Below, in pieces: positions 1 through 9,164 of a stretch of DNA of 64,000 nucleotides. The DNA comes from Nocardia sp. CC227C. Its GTDB lineage: Bacteria; Actinomycetota; Actinomycetes; Mycobacteriales; Mycobacteriaceae. The stretch covers positions 1-64,000 of the forward strand of contig NZ_JASITE010000019.1 in the NCBI RefSeq assembly GCF_030767025.1. The letters run 5' to 3'. Each line of letters begins with the position of its first letter. Position 1 is the stretch's first letter. The notes under the pieces are model-generated. The model was not told where the DNA came from. It saw only the letters and a list, made by a program, of their open reading frames with translations, and searched no databases. The position numbers were made by a program, and so were the translations under genes.

Positions 1-32
1 GGTCGCCTAGGCGCGGTGCACAAGGTGGTTTG

Positions 33-818
33 ATGTTCCGCATGATCGACTGGTCCAGCCTGCACCACGCCTACGGCCCTGCCGACGACATCCCAGGCAT
101 GCTCGCGCGCTACACCACCGGCGACGGTAAGGCGGTGACCGGGCGCCTGCAGTCCCGGATCTACCACCAGGGATCCGTGTATTCCGCCAGCTTCGCCGCC
201 CTGGAGCCGATGGCGGAGATCGCTGCCGGGCTGCCGCCCGGCGATCCGGGCCGGATCGATCTGCTGGTGCTGAGTGGAAACATCGTCGCCGCGGCGGAAC
301 CACACGGCATCGACGTCATGGCCGCGCACGCCGCCGAGGTCGCCGCGCTGGCCCGGCTGACCTCGGAAACCCTGCGTGCCGGGCTCAACCGGTACGACTT
401 CGCCTACGTCCTGCAAGCGGTGGCGGCCTTCGAGGGCGCCTCCGACTGGCACGTGGTGCTGGACTTCCTGCACCTGGACGAACTCGTGCTGGAGGAGTTC
501 AATTTCAGCCTCCCGGTGTGCACGCACTGCGAGATCAAGGCACCCAACGGGCAGTGGCGCGAGTGGTCCTTCGACTGGGGCCAAAGCTATTGGCAGACCG
601 ACGATCTCCCCGACGACGACCCCGCCCTCGTGCCGAACGATCCCGCGCTGACCCCGATCGACCCCGCCGCGTTCGACCCGGTGCTCACCCACCTGTACCA
701 GAGCGCCCTGGACGCCGGACACCGCTCCATCGCCACCAAACTCACCTACCTGTTCGGCAGTTTCGACTGTCCCGACTGCGGCCGCCCGCTGTCCATCGCG
801 GAACTGCTGGTCCGCTGA
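33..818 (+). CDS. Conserved hypothetical protein with C-terminal CxxC motifs
   Basis: About 261 residues, soluble, no signal peptide or membrane segment. It opens with a MIDWSSLHHAYGPADD stretch that resembles, from memory, a family of actinobacterial HEAT-like proteins, but I cannot assign a function. Two Cys pairs are visible, CTHC near residue 165 and CPDC near residue 250, which could bind a metal or form a disulfide. The start is uncertain: an AAGGTGG ribosome site at 22-28 lies 4 bases before ATG 33 and 13 before ATG 42; TTG 30 is too close. Upstream context is outside the window, and the next gene is a separately regulated GntR operon. Confidence 0.7.
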   Translation: MFRMIDWSSLHHAYGPADDIPGMLARYTTGDGKAVTGRLQSRIYHQGSVYSASFAALEPMAEIAAGLPPGDPGRIDLLVLSGNIVAAAEPHGIDVMAAHAAEVAALARLTSETLRAGLNRYDFAYVLQAVAAFEGASDWHVVLDFLHLDELVLEEFNFSLPVCTHCEIKAPNGQWREWSFDWGQSYWQTDDLPDDDPALVPNDPALTPIDPAAFDPVLTHLYQSALDAGHRSIATKLTYLFGSFDCPDCGRPLSIAELLVR

Positions 819-887
819 TAGCGGCACTGCGGTCTTCGATGCTCTCGGCTCGGGTGAAGGCGGTGCCGGTGCTGACAGCGGTGAGGT

Positions 888-939
888 GTTGCTAACCCGG
901 TGGTTACGCGAGTCGCAGAGTTGCTAACCAGGCGGTAAC
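888..939. promoter_or_regulatory. Two operator-like repeats ahead of the GntR-uca-atzF operon
   Basis: Two copies of GTTGCTAACC followed by a purine-rich right half lie at 888-907 and 920-939, exactly 32 bases apart, about three helical turns. Each copy has a partly palindromic core (TAACC cggt GGTTA in the first). They sit 46-97 bases before the GntR start. The size and arrangement suit a dimeric GntR protein binding its own promoter. The assignment to this GntR is inferred from position only. Confidence 0.55.
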
Positions 940-984
940 TCGGCGTGACGATCAGGAAACCGCCGGTCCATAGCGTATACAGGC

Positions 985-1698
985 GTGTCGACGCCAACGG
1001 GTACACGTCCCAACCTCGTAACCGCGCCCTTACGGGACAGGGTGTACGCCACCCTGCGGGACGAATTGATGAACGGGCGGGTCAAATTCGGTCAACGGCT
1101 CACCGAGCCGAAACTCTCCGCGCGCTTCGGGATTTCGCGGACCCCGGCGCGCGAGGCGCTGGCCATGCTGTGCGCCGACGGGCTGCTGCAGCGCGAGGAT
1201 GTCGGATACAGTCCGGTCCGGCCGAGCATCCCGAAGGTCCGCGACCTCTACGAGCTGCGAATCATGCTGGAGCTGGCGGGGATTCAACGCGCCATCGCCA
1301 ATCCGGGCATTGTGCACGATCACGAACTGCTGCGGCTGGAACGCGAACGCTGGTTGGCGCTGCGCGACGATCCGCCCGCGCAGGAACCCGGGTTCGTGGT
1401 GGTGGACGAGGAATTCCATGTCGCTCTGCTCGCAGCCGCCGGCAACGCCGAGTTGGTACGCGAGCTGGTGGCGGTCAATGCCCGCATCCGGCACGTCCGG
1501 ATGTACGACTTCATGGTCAACAATCGTATCGAGGTGACCATCGCCGAACACCTCGCGATTTTGGATGCCGTTCTGGCAGAGGATCTTTCGCTCGCCCACG
1601 AACTGCTGCGCGTGCACATCGGCGAATCTCTGGACGTCGTACTCGAGCGCGTGACGCGCGCCGTCGTCGCCATGTCCATGGCCGCCGAACAGGAGTAG
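985..1698 (+). CDS. GntR family (FadR/FCD-type) transcriptional regulator
   Basis: A 237-residue repressor-type regulator. Residues about 15-80 form the GntR winged helix (LRDELMNGRVKFGQRL, then FGISRTPAREALAML), and the rest is an all-helical FCD ligand-binding domain with conserved D/H positions. GTG 985 has no good ribosome site; the message may be leaderless or start at a nearby TSS. The stop is followed 3 bases later by the urea carboxylase start, and the AGGAG serving that gene overlaps this gene's last codons, so the three genes are one operon. Two operator-like repeats at 888-939 suggest autoregulation. Likely effector: urea, allophanate or another nitrogen metabolite (inferred). Confidence 0.9.
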   Translation: MSTPTGTRPNLVTAPLRDRVYATLRDELMNGRVKFGQRLTEPKLSARFGISRTPAREALAMLCADGLLQREDVGYSPVRPSIPKVRDLYELRIMLELAGIQRAIANPGIVHDHELLRLERERWLALRDDPPAQEPGFVVVDEEFHVALLAAAGNAELVRELVAVNARIRHVRMYDFMVNNRIEVTIAEHLAILDAVLAEDLSLAHELLRVHIGESLDVVLERVTRAVVAMSMAAEQE

Positions 1699-1701
1699 CT
1701 G

Positions 1702-4700
1702 GTGAGCTTGAACTTCGACACCGTGCTGATAGCCAATCGCGGTGAGATCGCCTGTCGCATCATCCGCAGCGCTCGCGCGCTCGGTCTGAAGTCCGTCGCG
1801 GTGTACTCCGACGCGGATCTCGGTGCGGCACATGTCCGGATGGCCGACGCCGCGGTGCGGTTGGGTCCGGGGCCGGCCGCGCAGTCGTATCTGCGCGCTG
1901 ACCGCGTGATCGAGGCGGCATTGGCCTCCGGTGCAGGCGCAGTGCATCCCGGGTACGGATTCCTGTCCGAGAACGCCGATTTCGCTACCTCGGTGGCAGC
2001 GTCCGGGCTGGCGTTCGTCGGTCCGGCCCCGGAGCAACTGCGTATCTTCGGCGACAAGCACACCGCCCGTGCGGCCGCTCGCGCGGTGGGGGTACCACTG
2101 GTGCCCGGCAGCGGGATTCTGGAATCGGTCGAGCACGCGGTCGCCGAGGCGGAGCGCGTCGGCTACCCCGTCATGGTGAAAGCCGTTGGCGGCGGCGGGG
2201 GAATCGGCATGCAGGCGTGCTTCGACGCCGACGAGCTGCGGGCCGCCTACGACCGGGTGCGGCGACTGGCTGTCGCCAACTTCTCGTCCGCCGGGGTCTT
2301 CCTGGAACGGTTCGTGGCGCGGGCCCGCCACATCGAGGTGCAGATCTTCGGCGACGGTCTCGGCCGCGTGGTCAGTCTCGGCACCCGTGATTGTTCGCTG
2401 CAGCGGCGCAATCAGAAGGTCATCGAAGAGGCCCCCGCGCCCGGACTTTCCGAGCAGGTCACCGAGCAGCTGCTCTCCACCTCGCGCGCGCTGGCGCGGT
2501 CCGTCGGGTACCGCTCGGCCGGGACCGTCGAGTTCGTCTACGACACCGATCGTGAGCAGGCGTCGTTCCTGGAGATGAATACCCGTCTCCAGGTGGAACA
2601 TCCGGTGACCGAGGCCGTGACAGGTGTGGACCTGGTCGAGTGGATGCTGCGGCTGGCGGGCGGGGACACCACCGTGCTCGACTCCGTCCCCGACGGTGGA
2701 CCGGTACGCGACGGATGCGCTGTCGAGGCACGCGTCTACGCCGAGGATCCCGGCCACGATCATCGGCCCAGCGCGGGCATGGTCACCGCCGCGGCGTTCC
2801 CCGCCGAGAACGCCCGCGTCGATACCTGGATCTCGACCGGCACCGAGGTCAGCGCGTTCTACGATCCGCTGCTGGCCAAGGTCATCACCCACGGCGCGAC
2901 CCGCGACGAAGCATTCGACCGGTTGACCGAGGCCCTGGGCGAGACCCGGATATACGGCGTGCAGACCAACCTCCCGCAGCTGCGCGCCGCCGCCACCGCA
3001 CCGGTGGTACGCACCGCGTCGCACATCACCGGCAGCCTCGCCGACCTGGCTTGGTCCAGCCGCCGCGTGGACGTCCTGCGGGCGGGGACCATGACCACCG
3101 TGCAGGACCATCCCGGCCGAATCGGCCTGTGGGAAGTGGGAATCCCGCCCTCGGGGCCGATGGACGACCTGTCGTTCACCCTGGCGAACACCGCCGTGGG
3201 CAATCCGGCCGGTGCACCCGCGCTGGAGTGCACGCTGCAGGGGCCGCGTATCCGCTTCTCGGGGCCGGCGGTCGTCTGCGTCACCGGCGCACCGACGCTG
3301 ATCACCGTCGACGGTGAGCCGGTGCCGATGTGGGAGCCCGTCACCCTCGGCGCGGGGTCGGTACTCGATATCGGCACGCCGTCGGATGCCGGACTGCGCA
3401 CCTACCTGGCCATCCGAGGCGGCATCGACGCGCCGCTCTACCACGGCAGCGCCTCGACCTTCACCCTCGGTGGTTTCGGTGGCGTCACCGGCAAAGCCGT
3501 GGCCGATGGCGATGTGCTCGGATTCGTTGCTGCGCAGGAGCATACGCTGAGCGATCCAGCCGTAGTGCCGGTCGCGCTACGACCGCTGTTCACCCACGAC
3601 TGGGAGCTGGCCGTGGGCGAGGGTCCGCAGACCGCGCCCGTGTACTTCACCGACGCGGATATGACGCAGTTCTACCGGCATTCGTGGCGGGTGGGCAGTC
3701 ACGCCAACCGCACCGGCATCCGACTGGAGGGTCCCAAGCCCGAGTGGTCGCGCACCGACGGCGGCGACGCGGGACTGCATCCTTCGAATCTCCATGACAA
3801 TCCGTACAGCGTGGGGGCGCTGAATGTTTCGGGAGATACGCCCATCCTGCTCGGTCCGGACGGCCCCAGCCTGGGTGGTTTCGCCTGCCCGCTGACCGTG
3901 ATGTCGGCGCACCGCTGGAAGCTGGGTCAGCTCCGGCCCGGGGATACGGTCCGCTTCGCGCCCATCGGCGACGCGACCGCCACCGCACTGCGCGGCTCGG
4001 TCGCCACCCGCGCCACCGGCGTGATCGCGGACGAGCAGGCGGCACTTCGTGATCGCGGAATCCTCGGCACCGTGGCGGCCGGAGCGGATCGGCCACGGGT
4101 GACCTATCTGCGCGGCGGCGACGACAATATTCTCGTCGAATACGGCGAGCAGATGCTCGATCTCGGCCTGCGGATGCGGGTGCACGCGCTCGGTCGGGCG
4201 CTGGCGGCCGTGGCCGTCCCCGGCATCATCGATGTGACACCGGGCGTGCGTTCGCTGCACATCCACGTCGATCCCGATGTGCTGCCGCAGTACCGGCTGC
4301 TGGGATTGCTCGCGGAGCTGGAGGAGCAGTTGCCCGCCACCGGTGATCTGGTGGTGCCCAGCCGCACCATCCGGCTGCCGCTGTCCTTCGACGATCCGTC
4401 CATTACGGCGGCGATCGACCGCTACCGCAACGGGATTCGCGATACCGCGCCGTGGCTGCCGTCCAATGTCGAATTCATCCGGCGCATCAACGGACTCGAC
4501 GGTGTCGAGGACGTGCGTCGCACGGTATTCGACGCCGAGTATCTGGTGCTCGGACTCGGCGATGTGTACCTCGGCGCGCCCCTGGCCGTACCGCTCGATC
4601 CCCGGCATCGGCTCGTCACCACCAAGTACAACCCGGCCCGCACCTGGACGCCCTCGGACGCGGTGGGCATCGGCGGCAAGTACCTGTGCGTGTACGGCAT

Positions 4701-5319
4701 GGAGTCGCCCGGCGGATACCAGCTCATCGGGCGCACCGTGCCGATCTGGTCCAGCTACCGGCAGCATCCGCCGTTCGAATCCGGGACACCCTGGCTGTTC
4801 CGGTTCTTCGACCGCATCGTCTGGGAGCCGGTGACCGCCGAACAGCTGCTCGAGTACCGTGCGGCCGCGCAGGCGGGACGTTTCGACGCCGAAGTCGGCG
4901 AGGGCACCTTCGCCCTGGCCGACCACCAGCGCATGCTGCGCGACAACGCGGATGCCATCGCCGCTTTCGAATCCCGCCAGAGCGCCGCATTCGAGAAGGA
5001 GAAGGCCGCGTGGCGCGCGGCCGGTGAATTCGACCGGACCGTCACCGCGCCACCGGTCGTCGACCGGCGTGCCGCCCTGCTCGCGGATCTGCCGCCCGAT
5101 GCCACCGTGGTGACCGCGCCCATGGTCGGCAATGTGTGGCGGGTCGATATCACGCCCGGAACCAAGCTGAACGCCGGTGACCCGGTCGCCGTGCTCGAAG
5201 CCATGAAACTGGAACTGCCCGTGCCCAGTCCGGCCACCGGCACCGTGCTGAAGGTGCTCGCCGCACCCGGTGCGGCCGTGGAACCCGGAACCCCTCTCGC
5301 CGTGATCGGAGTCGACTGA
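1702..5319 (+). CDS. uca: Urea carboxylase (biotin-dependent)
   Basis: A 1205-residue enzyme that carboxylates urea to allophanate using ATP and bicarbonate. Domains in order: biotin carboxylase/ATP-grasp (1 to about 450, with the Gly-rich loop MVKAVGGGGGIGMQ at 158-171), AHS2/KipA-like carboxyltransferase half (about 454-780), AHS1/KipI-like half (about 800-1010), a linker, and a C-terminal biotinyl domain whose EAMKLE motif puts the biotin on Lys1169. The length matches stand-alone actinobacterial urea carboxylases rather than the yeast fusion. GTG 1702 is preceded by AGGAG at 1691-1695. The next gene, allophanate hydrolase, starts directly after the stop (TGAATG), so the two-step pathway is encoded together. 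No urea transporter or nickel urease genes lie nearby. Confidence 0.95.
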   Translation: MSLNFDTVLIANRGEIACRIIRSARALGLKSVAVYSDADLGAAHVRMADAAVRLGPGPAAQSYLRADRVIEAALASGAGAVHPGYGFLSENADFATSVAASGLAFVGPAPEQLRIFGDKHTARAAARAVGVPLVPGSGILESVEHAVAEAERVGYPVMVKAVGGGGGIGMQACFDADELRAAYDRVRRLAVANFSSAGVFLERFVARARHIEVQIFGDGLGRVVSLGTRDCSLQRRNQKVIEEAPAPGLSEQVTEQLLSTSRALARSVGYRSAGTVEFVYDTDREQASFLEMNTRLQVEHPVTEAVTGVDLVEWMLRLAGGDTTVLDSVPDGGPVRDGCAVEARVYAEDPGHDHRPSAGMVTAAAFPAENARVDTWISTGTEVSAFYDPLLAKVITHGATRDEAFDRLTEALGETRIYGVQTNLPQLRAAATAPVVRTASHITGSLADLAWSSRRVDVLRAGTMTTVQDHPGRIGLWEVGIPPSGPMDDLSFTLANTAVGNPAGAPALECTLQGPRIRFSGPAVVCVTGAPTLITVDGEPVPMWEPVTLGAGSVLDIGTPSDAGLRTYLAIRGGIDAPLYHGSASTFTLGGFGGVTGKAVADGDVLGFVAAQEHTLSDPAVVPVALRPLFTHDWELAVGEGPQTAPVYFTDADMTQFYRHSWRVGSHANRTGIRLEGPKPEWSRTDGGDAGLHPSNLHDNPYSVGALNVSGDTPILLGPDGPSLGGFACPLTVMSAHRWKLGQLRPGDTVRFAPIGDATATALRGSVATRATGVIADEQAALRDRGILGTVAAGADRPRVTYLRGGDDNILVEYGEQMLDLGLRMRVHALGRALAAVAVPGIIDVTPGVRSLHIHVDPDVLPQYRLLGLLAELEEQLPATGDLVVPSRTIRLPLSFDDPSITAAIDRYRNGIRDTAPWLPSNVEFIRRINGLDGVEDVRRTVFDAEYLVLGLGDVYLGAPLAVPLDPRHRLVTTKYNPARTWTPSDAVGIGGKYLCVYGMESPGGYQLIGRTVPIWSSYRQHPPFESGTPWLFRFFDRIVWEPVTAEQLLEYRAAAQAGRFDAEVGEGTFALADHQRMLRDNADAIAAFESRQSAAFEKEKAAWRAAGEFDRTVTAPPVVDRRAALLADLPPDATVVTAPMVGNVWRVDITPGTKLNAGDPVAVLEAMKLELPVPSPATGTVLKVLAAPGAAVEPGTPLAVIGVD

Positions 5320-7047
5320 ATGACCAGCCCCCAGCCTGAAGCCCGGGCGCGGCTCTCCCCCTCCGCCCGCGTCGCCGCCGCCTTCGCACGGATCGCCGAA
5401 GTCGATCGACCCGAGGTGTGGATCACGCTTCGGGACGAAGCGGCGGTGCGCGCCGAGGCCGCCGAGGTCGAGGAGCGCCTCGCCACGGGTGCCGTGCTGC
5501 CGCTGGCCGGTCTGCTCGTCGCGGTGAAGGACAATGTCGACGTGGCCGGTCTCGCCACCACGGCCGCATGCCCCGAATTCGCCTACACGCCGACCGAATC
5601 GGCCTCCGCCGTACAGCGTTTGGCGGAGGCCGGCGCGATCGTGCTCGGCAAGACGAACATGGACCAGTTCGCCACCGGGCTCGTCGGCACCCGCAGCCCC
5701 TACGGCGCGGTCCGCAACGCCCACGATCCGGAGCGGATCGCGGGCGGCTCCAGCTCCGGATCCGCCGTCGCCGTCGCGCTGGGTATTGCCGACATCGGAA
5801 TCGGCACCGACACAGCGGGTTCCGGCCGGGTGCCGGCAGCATTCAACGGTCTCGTCGGCATCAAGGCCACCCTCGGCGTCATCCCCGCGCACGGAGTGGT
5901 CCCGGCCTGCGCCGATTTCGACGCGGTGACCGTCTTCGCCGCGACCCTGGACCTCGCCGTCCGCGCCGCCTCGGTCATGGCCGGGCCGGACGCCCGGGAT
6001 CCACGCAGCCGGACCTGGCCCGCCGACGTGCGATTCGCGACCGCACACGTCCCCCGGCTCGCGGTACCCGACCCCGCGAACCTGGCAGCTCTCGACCCCG
6101 CCTACCGGGACGCGTTCGACCGGACCGTCCACGCGGCGTCGGCGGCCGGATGCAAGATCGACGCCGTCGATATCGCACCGCTGCTCGACGCGGCCCTGCT
6201 GCTCTACGACGGCGCGATCGTCGCCGAAAGGCACGCGGCGGTAGGCGATTTCCTCGAAGCCCGGCCCGCCGGAGCCGACCCCACGGTGGCGGCGATCATC
6301 TCGGCGGCCGCCAATACGACCGGCCCCGCCTTCGCCGCGGACCTGGATACGCTCGCCCGGGCCCGCTCGGTGGCCGCGACCTTGCTCGCGCCCTTCGACG
6401 GCCTGCTCCTTCCCACCACGACCGAGCATCCCACGCTGGCCGCTGTGGAAGCCGACCCGTTCACCATCAATCGCAGGCTCGGTACCTATACGAACTTCTG
6501 CAATCTGCTCGATCTGGCGGCGGTGGCGATCCCGGGCGCGGCCACGACGGACGGCGATCCGTTCGGTGTGATGGTCGTCGTACCCGCCTTCGCGGACCAG
6601 GTGGCCGTGGATATCGCCGCACGGCTCCAGAACACCTCTCCCGCACCGCTTCTCCTCGACGCCGGGGTGGAACTGGCGGTCTTCGGAGCCCATCTGCGCG
6701 ACCAGCCACTGCACTGGCAACTCGAGGAACTGGGCGCTCGTTTCAGCGGCACCGTTCGCACCACGGACGCCTACCGCCTGACCGCCCTCGACACCACGCC
6801 TCTCAAACCGGGACTGGTGCGCACCGGCCCCGGACTCGGGGCCCCCATCCTCGGCGAACTGTTCCGGCTGTCCGAAGGCGCACTCGGCCGCTTCCTGGCT
6901 GGCCTGCCCGCACCGATGGCGCTGACCGCGATCGAACTCGAGGACGGCCGCACCGTGGTCGGATTCACCGCCACCCACGACGCCACCGCCACGGCCACCG
7001 ACATCACCGAGTTCGGCGGCTGGAAGGCGTATCTCGGCGCGTCGTGA
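5320..7047 (+). CDS. atzF: Allophanate hydrolase (amidase-signature family)
   Basis: A 575-residue enzyme that hydrolyses allophanate to ammonia and CO2, completing the ATP-dependent urea pathway with the gene before it. The amidase-signature Ser-Ser-Lys triad is visible: Lys70 in VAVKDNVD, Ser144 in GGSSSGS and Ser168 in DTAGSGR. The spacing (74 and 24 residues) matches, as I recall it, Lys91/Ser165/Ser189 of the Pseudomonas enzyme. A C-terminal domain of about 115 residues (from FGAHLRDQPLHWQLEELGA) is the part typical of allophanate hydrolases rather than plain amidases. ATG 5320 directly follows the uca stop, implying translational coupling. Confidence 0.95.
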   Translation: MTSPQPEARARLSPSARVAAAFARIAEVDRPEVWITLRDEAAVRAEAAEVEERLATGAVLPLAGLLVAVKDNVDVAGLATTAACPEFAYTPTESASAVQRLAEAGAIVLGKTNMDQFATGLVGTRSPYGAVRNAHDPERIAGGSSSGSAVAVALGIADIGIGTDTAGSGRVPAAFNGLVGIKATLGVIPAHGVVPACADFDAVTVFAATLDLAVRAASVMAGPDARDPRSRTWPADVRFATAHVPRLAVPDPANLAALDPAYRDAFDRTVHAASAAGCKIDAVDIAPLLDAALLLYDGAIVAERHAAVGDFLEARPAGADPTVAAIISAAANTTGPAFAADLDTLARARSVAATLLAPFDGLLLPTTTEHPTLAAVEADPFTINRRLGTYTNFCNLLDLAAVAIPGAATTDGDPFGVMVVVPAFADQVAVDIAARLQNTSPAPLLLDAGVELAVFGAHLRDQPLHWQLEELGARFSGTVRTTDAYRLTALDTTPLKPGLVRTGPGLGAPILGELFRLSEGALGRFLAGLPAPMALTAIELEDGRTVVGFTATHDATATATDITEFGGWKAYLGAS

Positions 7048-7197
7048 GAGGGTCCGGCGGATGCGGTCGTTGTCATCACGAGGGAGACGGTATGAGCGGG
7101 CCTGTCGGTATCCGCATCGGTCGAATGACCGGTCGGCGCGGTGCGTCGGCGTCCCGCGAACGCCTGCCGTCCGGTGGTGACGGTCGGTAGGCGACCG

Positions 7198-8367
7198 CTA
7201 GAGCCGTTCGTAGACGGTGGCGTTGGCCAAACCTCCGGCCTCGCACATGGTTTGCAGTCCCCAGCGGGCGCCGCGGTCGTGCATGGCGTGCACCAGGGTG
7301 GTGGCGAGGCGGCCGCCGGAGGCGCCGAGGGGGTGGCCGATGGCTATCGCGCCGCCGTTCACGTTGACCTTGGCGAGGTCGGCTCCGGTGTCATGGGCCC
7401 AGGCCAGGACCACCGAGGAGAACGCCTCATTGACCTCGAAGAGGTCGATGTCGGAGAGCTGGAGTCCGGCTCGCCGCAGGACTTTTCGGGTGGCGGGGAT
7501 GACCGCGGTCAGCATGAGCAGTGGGTCGTCGCCCGCAACGGCGAAGCTGTGCACGCGGGCGAGGGGGCGCAGGCCGAGTTGGGCGGCTCGTTCGCTGGTC
7601 ATGATGAGGAGGGCGGAGCTGCCGTCGTTGATCTGGCTGGCGTTGGCGGCGGTGATGTTCCAGGTGATCTCGGGGAAGCGGGCCGCCATGGCGTCGCTGT
7701 GGTAGGCGGGGCGCAGGGCGGCGAGGGTGTCGAGGGTGCTGCCCACCCGGATGCCCTCGTCGGCGCTCAGTCCGGCCAGTGGGGCCAGCTGGGCTTCGAA
7801 GGATCCGTCTTTGGTTGCGCGGGCGGCTTTTTCGTGGCTGGACAGGGCGAACTCGTCGAGCCGGGTGCGGCCGAGGTTCCAGCGGGCGGCGATGAGTTCG
7901 GCGCTGATGCCCTGGGGGACCAAGCCCTCGGGGTAGCGTTCGGCGAAGCCCACGCCGGTGATGTCCTCCGCGCCGATCAGGTTGGCGCCCATGGGGACCC
8001 GGCTCATCGACTCCACTCCCGCGGCCACCACGATGTCGTAGGCACCCGCGATGACGCCCTGGGCGGCGAAGTGAATGGCCTGCTGGCTGCTGCCGCACTG
8101 GCGGTCGACCGTGGTGGCGGGCACCGATTCGGGATATCCGGCGGCGAGGGCGGCGCGGCGGGTGAGGTTGGAACCCTGTTCGCCCACGGCGGTGACCACG
8201 CCGCCGATCACGTCGTCGATGAGTTCGGGGTCGATACCGCTGCGCGCCACCACTTCTCGCAGGCTGTGTGCGAGCAGGTCGACCGGATGCACGCCGTGCA
8301 GGGCTCCGGTGGGCTTGCCCTTGCCGACGGGGGTGCGGACGGCTTCGACGATCACTGCGTCTCTCAT
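7198..8367 (-). CDS. Acetyl-CoA C-acyltransferase (thiolase)
   Basis: A 389-residue thiolase of normal length. The nucleophile is Cys91 in VDRQCGSS, the general base pair is His345 in AIGHPLGASGG and Cys375 in MCEAGG. It cleaves 3-ketoacyl-CoA in beta-oxidation, or condenses acetyl-CoA. It stands alone, without a hydratase/dehydrogenase partner, and is divergent from an HxlR regulator across a short promoter region, which suggests control by that protein. The choice between degradative (FadA-like) and biosynthetic (AtoB-like) cannot be made from sequence alone. Confidence 0.93.
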   Translation of the reverse strand: MRDAVIVEAVRTPVGKGKPTGALHGVHPVDLLAHSLREVVARSGIDPELIDDVIGGVVTAVGEQGSNLTRRAALAAGYPESVPATTVDRQCGSSQQAIHFAAQGVIAGAYDIVVAAGVESMSRVPMGANLIGAEDITGVGFAERYPEGLVPQGISAELIAARWNLGRTRLDEFALSSHEKAARATKDGSFEAQLAPLAGLSADEGIRVGSTLDTLAALRPAYHSDAMAARFPEITWNITAANASQINDGSSALLIMTSERAAQLGLRPLARVHSFAVAGDDPLLMLTAVIPATRKVLRRAGLQLSDIDLFEVNEAFSSVVLAWAHDTGADLAKVNVNGGAIAIGHPLGASGGRLATTLVHAMHDRGARWGLQTMCEAGGLANATVYERL

Positions 8368-8427
8368 GGCGATTCCTTCCGAGGGCCGCTGCGTCGCGGC
8401 CTGCCTTCGGCGGCTGGCTCAACCGCT

Positions 8428-8469
8428 CTAAAGTCAGATTAGGAGCTGGCAATAGTTGAGGCAAGTCAG
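8428..8469. promoter_or_regulatory. Candidate operators between thiolase and HxlR genes
   Basis: The divergent intergenic region holds AAGTCAG at 8431-8437 and again at 8463-8469, 32 bases apart, and a small inverted repeat CTAA-N7-TTAG at 8428-8442 around the first copy. The position fits binding by the HxlR protein encoded next to it. Short motifs like this can arise by chance, so confidence is low. Confidence 0.3.
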
Positions 8470-8479
8470 CGGGAGTATG

Positions 8480-8998
8480 ATGAGCGTCATGTCGTTCGTC
8501 TTGGAAGGACCGCTCAGGGACCTGAGCGCATGGAAACCCGAGGGCTGCTCGATCGCCAAGGCCCTCGATATCGTCGGCACCCGCTCGGCGATCCTGATCC
8601 TGCGCGAGGCGTACTACGGCACCCGCCGCTTCGACGGATTCGCCGCGCGCGTGGGCATCACCGATGCCGCGGCCGCCAACGCGCTACGCAAGCTCACCGC
8701 CGCGGGGCTGCTGGAGAAACGCCCCTATCAGGAGGAGGGCAAACGCACCCGGCACGAGTACGTCCCCACCCCGATGGGCTGGGACCTCCTCCCGGCGGTG
8801 GTCGCCCTCTGGCAGTGGGGCGACACGTACCTCCAGGACGGCACCCCGCCGCTGGAGCGTCTGGAGGACGCGACGGGCGAGCCGGTCCGAGTCGAGCTGG
8901 TCAGCGCCTCCGGCAACGAGGTCGCCCCGGAGCACCTGCGCGTGCGCGTCAACAAGGACTGGCTGCGCCGCCACGGACGGCTCCCACCCGCCTCCTGA
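8480..8998 (+). CDS. HxlR/MarR-like winged-helix transcriptional regulator
   Basis: About 172 residues. The core CSIAKALDIVGTRSAILILR followed by a FDGFAARVGITDAAAANALRKL recognition region and the wing (KRTRHEYVPTPMG) is typical of HxlR proteins, with the usual conserved Cys before the first helix. A tail of about 60 residues extends beyond the usual HxlR length. GGGAG at 8471-8475 supports ATG 8477 or 8480; ATG 8489 is also possible. It is divergent from the thiolase gene and probably controls it (inferred). Confidence 0.85.
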   Translation: MSVMSFVLEGPLRDLSAWKPEGCSIAKALDIVGTRSAILILREAYYGTRRFDGFAARVGITDAAAANALRKLTAAGLLEKRPYQEEGKRTRHEYVPTPMGWDLLPAVVALWQWGDTYLQDGTPPLERLEDATGEPVRVELVSASGNEVAPEHLRVRVNKDWLRRHGRLPPAS

Positions 8999-9164
8999 TC
9001 GATGGTGCGGGCGGCCGACGGTCACCCGTCCTGCCGCGACGATGCGCCGTGTGCGAGCGTGCCGCCCCCTCCGCCGAAACTCGGTCGATGCCGCGCGATA
9101 TCGGGGCGGTGGCCGACACGGGCGACCCGCCCGCCCGTGTATCCGCGGACGGGCGGATCGGTGC

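Noticed and set aside
1030..3543. Long open frame on the minus strand opposite the GntR and uca genes
   Set aside because: The translation is low-complexity Arg/Gly/His without any fold signature and lies opposite a clear urea carboxylase; it is a result of high GC at third positions.
3577..6978. Minus-strand frame of over 1100 codons opposite uca and atzF
   Set aside because: Same shadow pattern; the plus strand encodes intact catalytic motifs.
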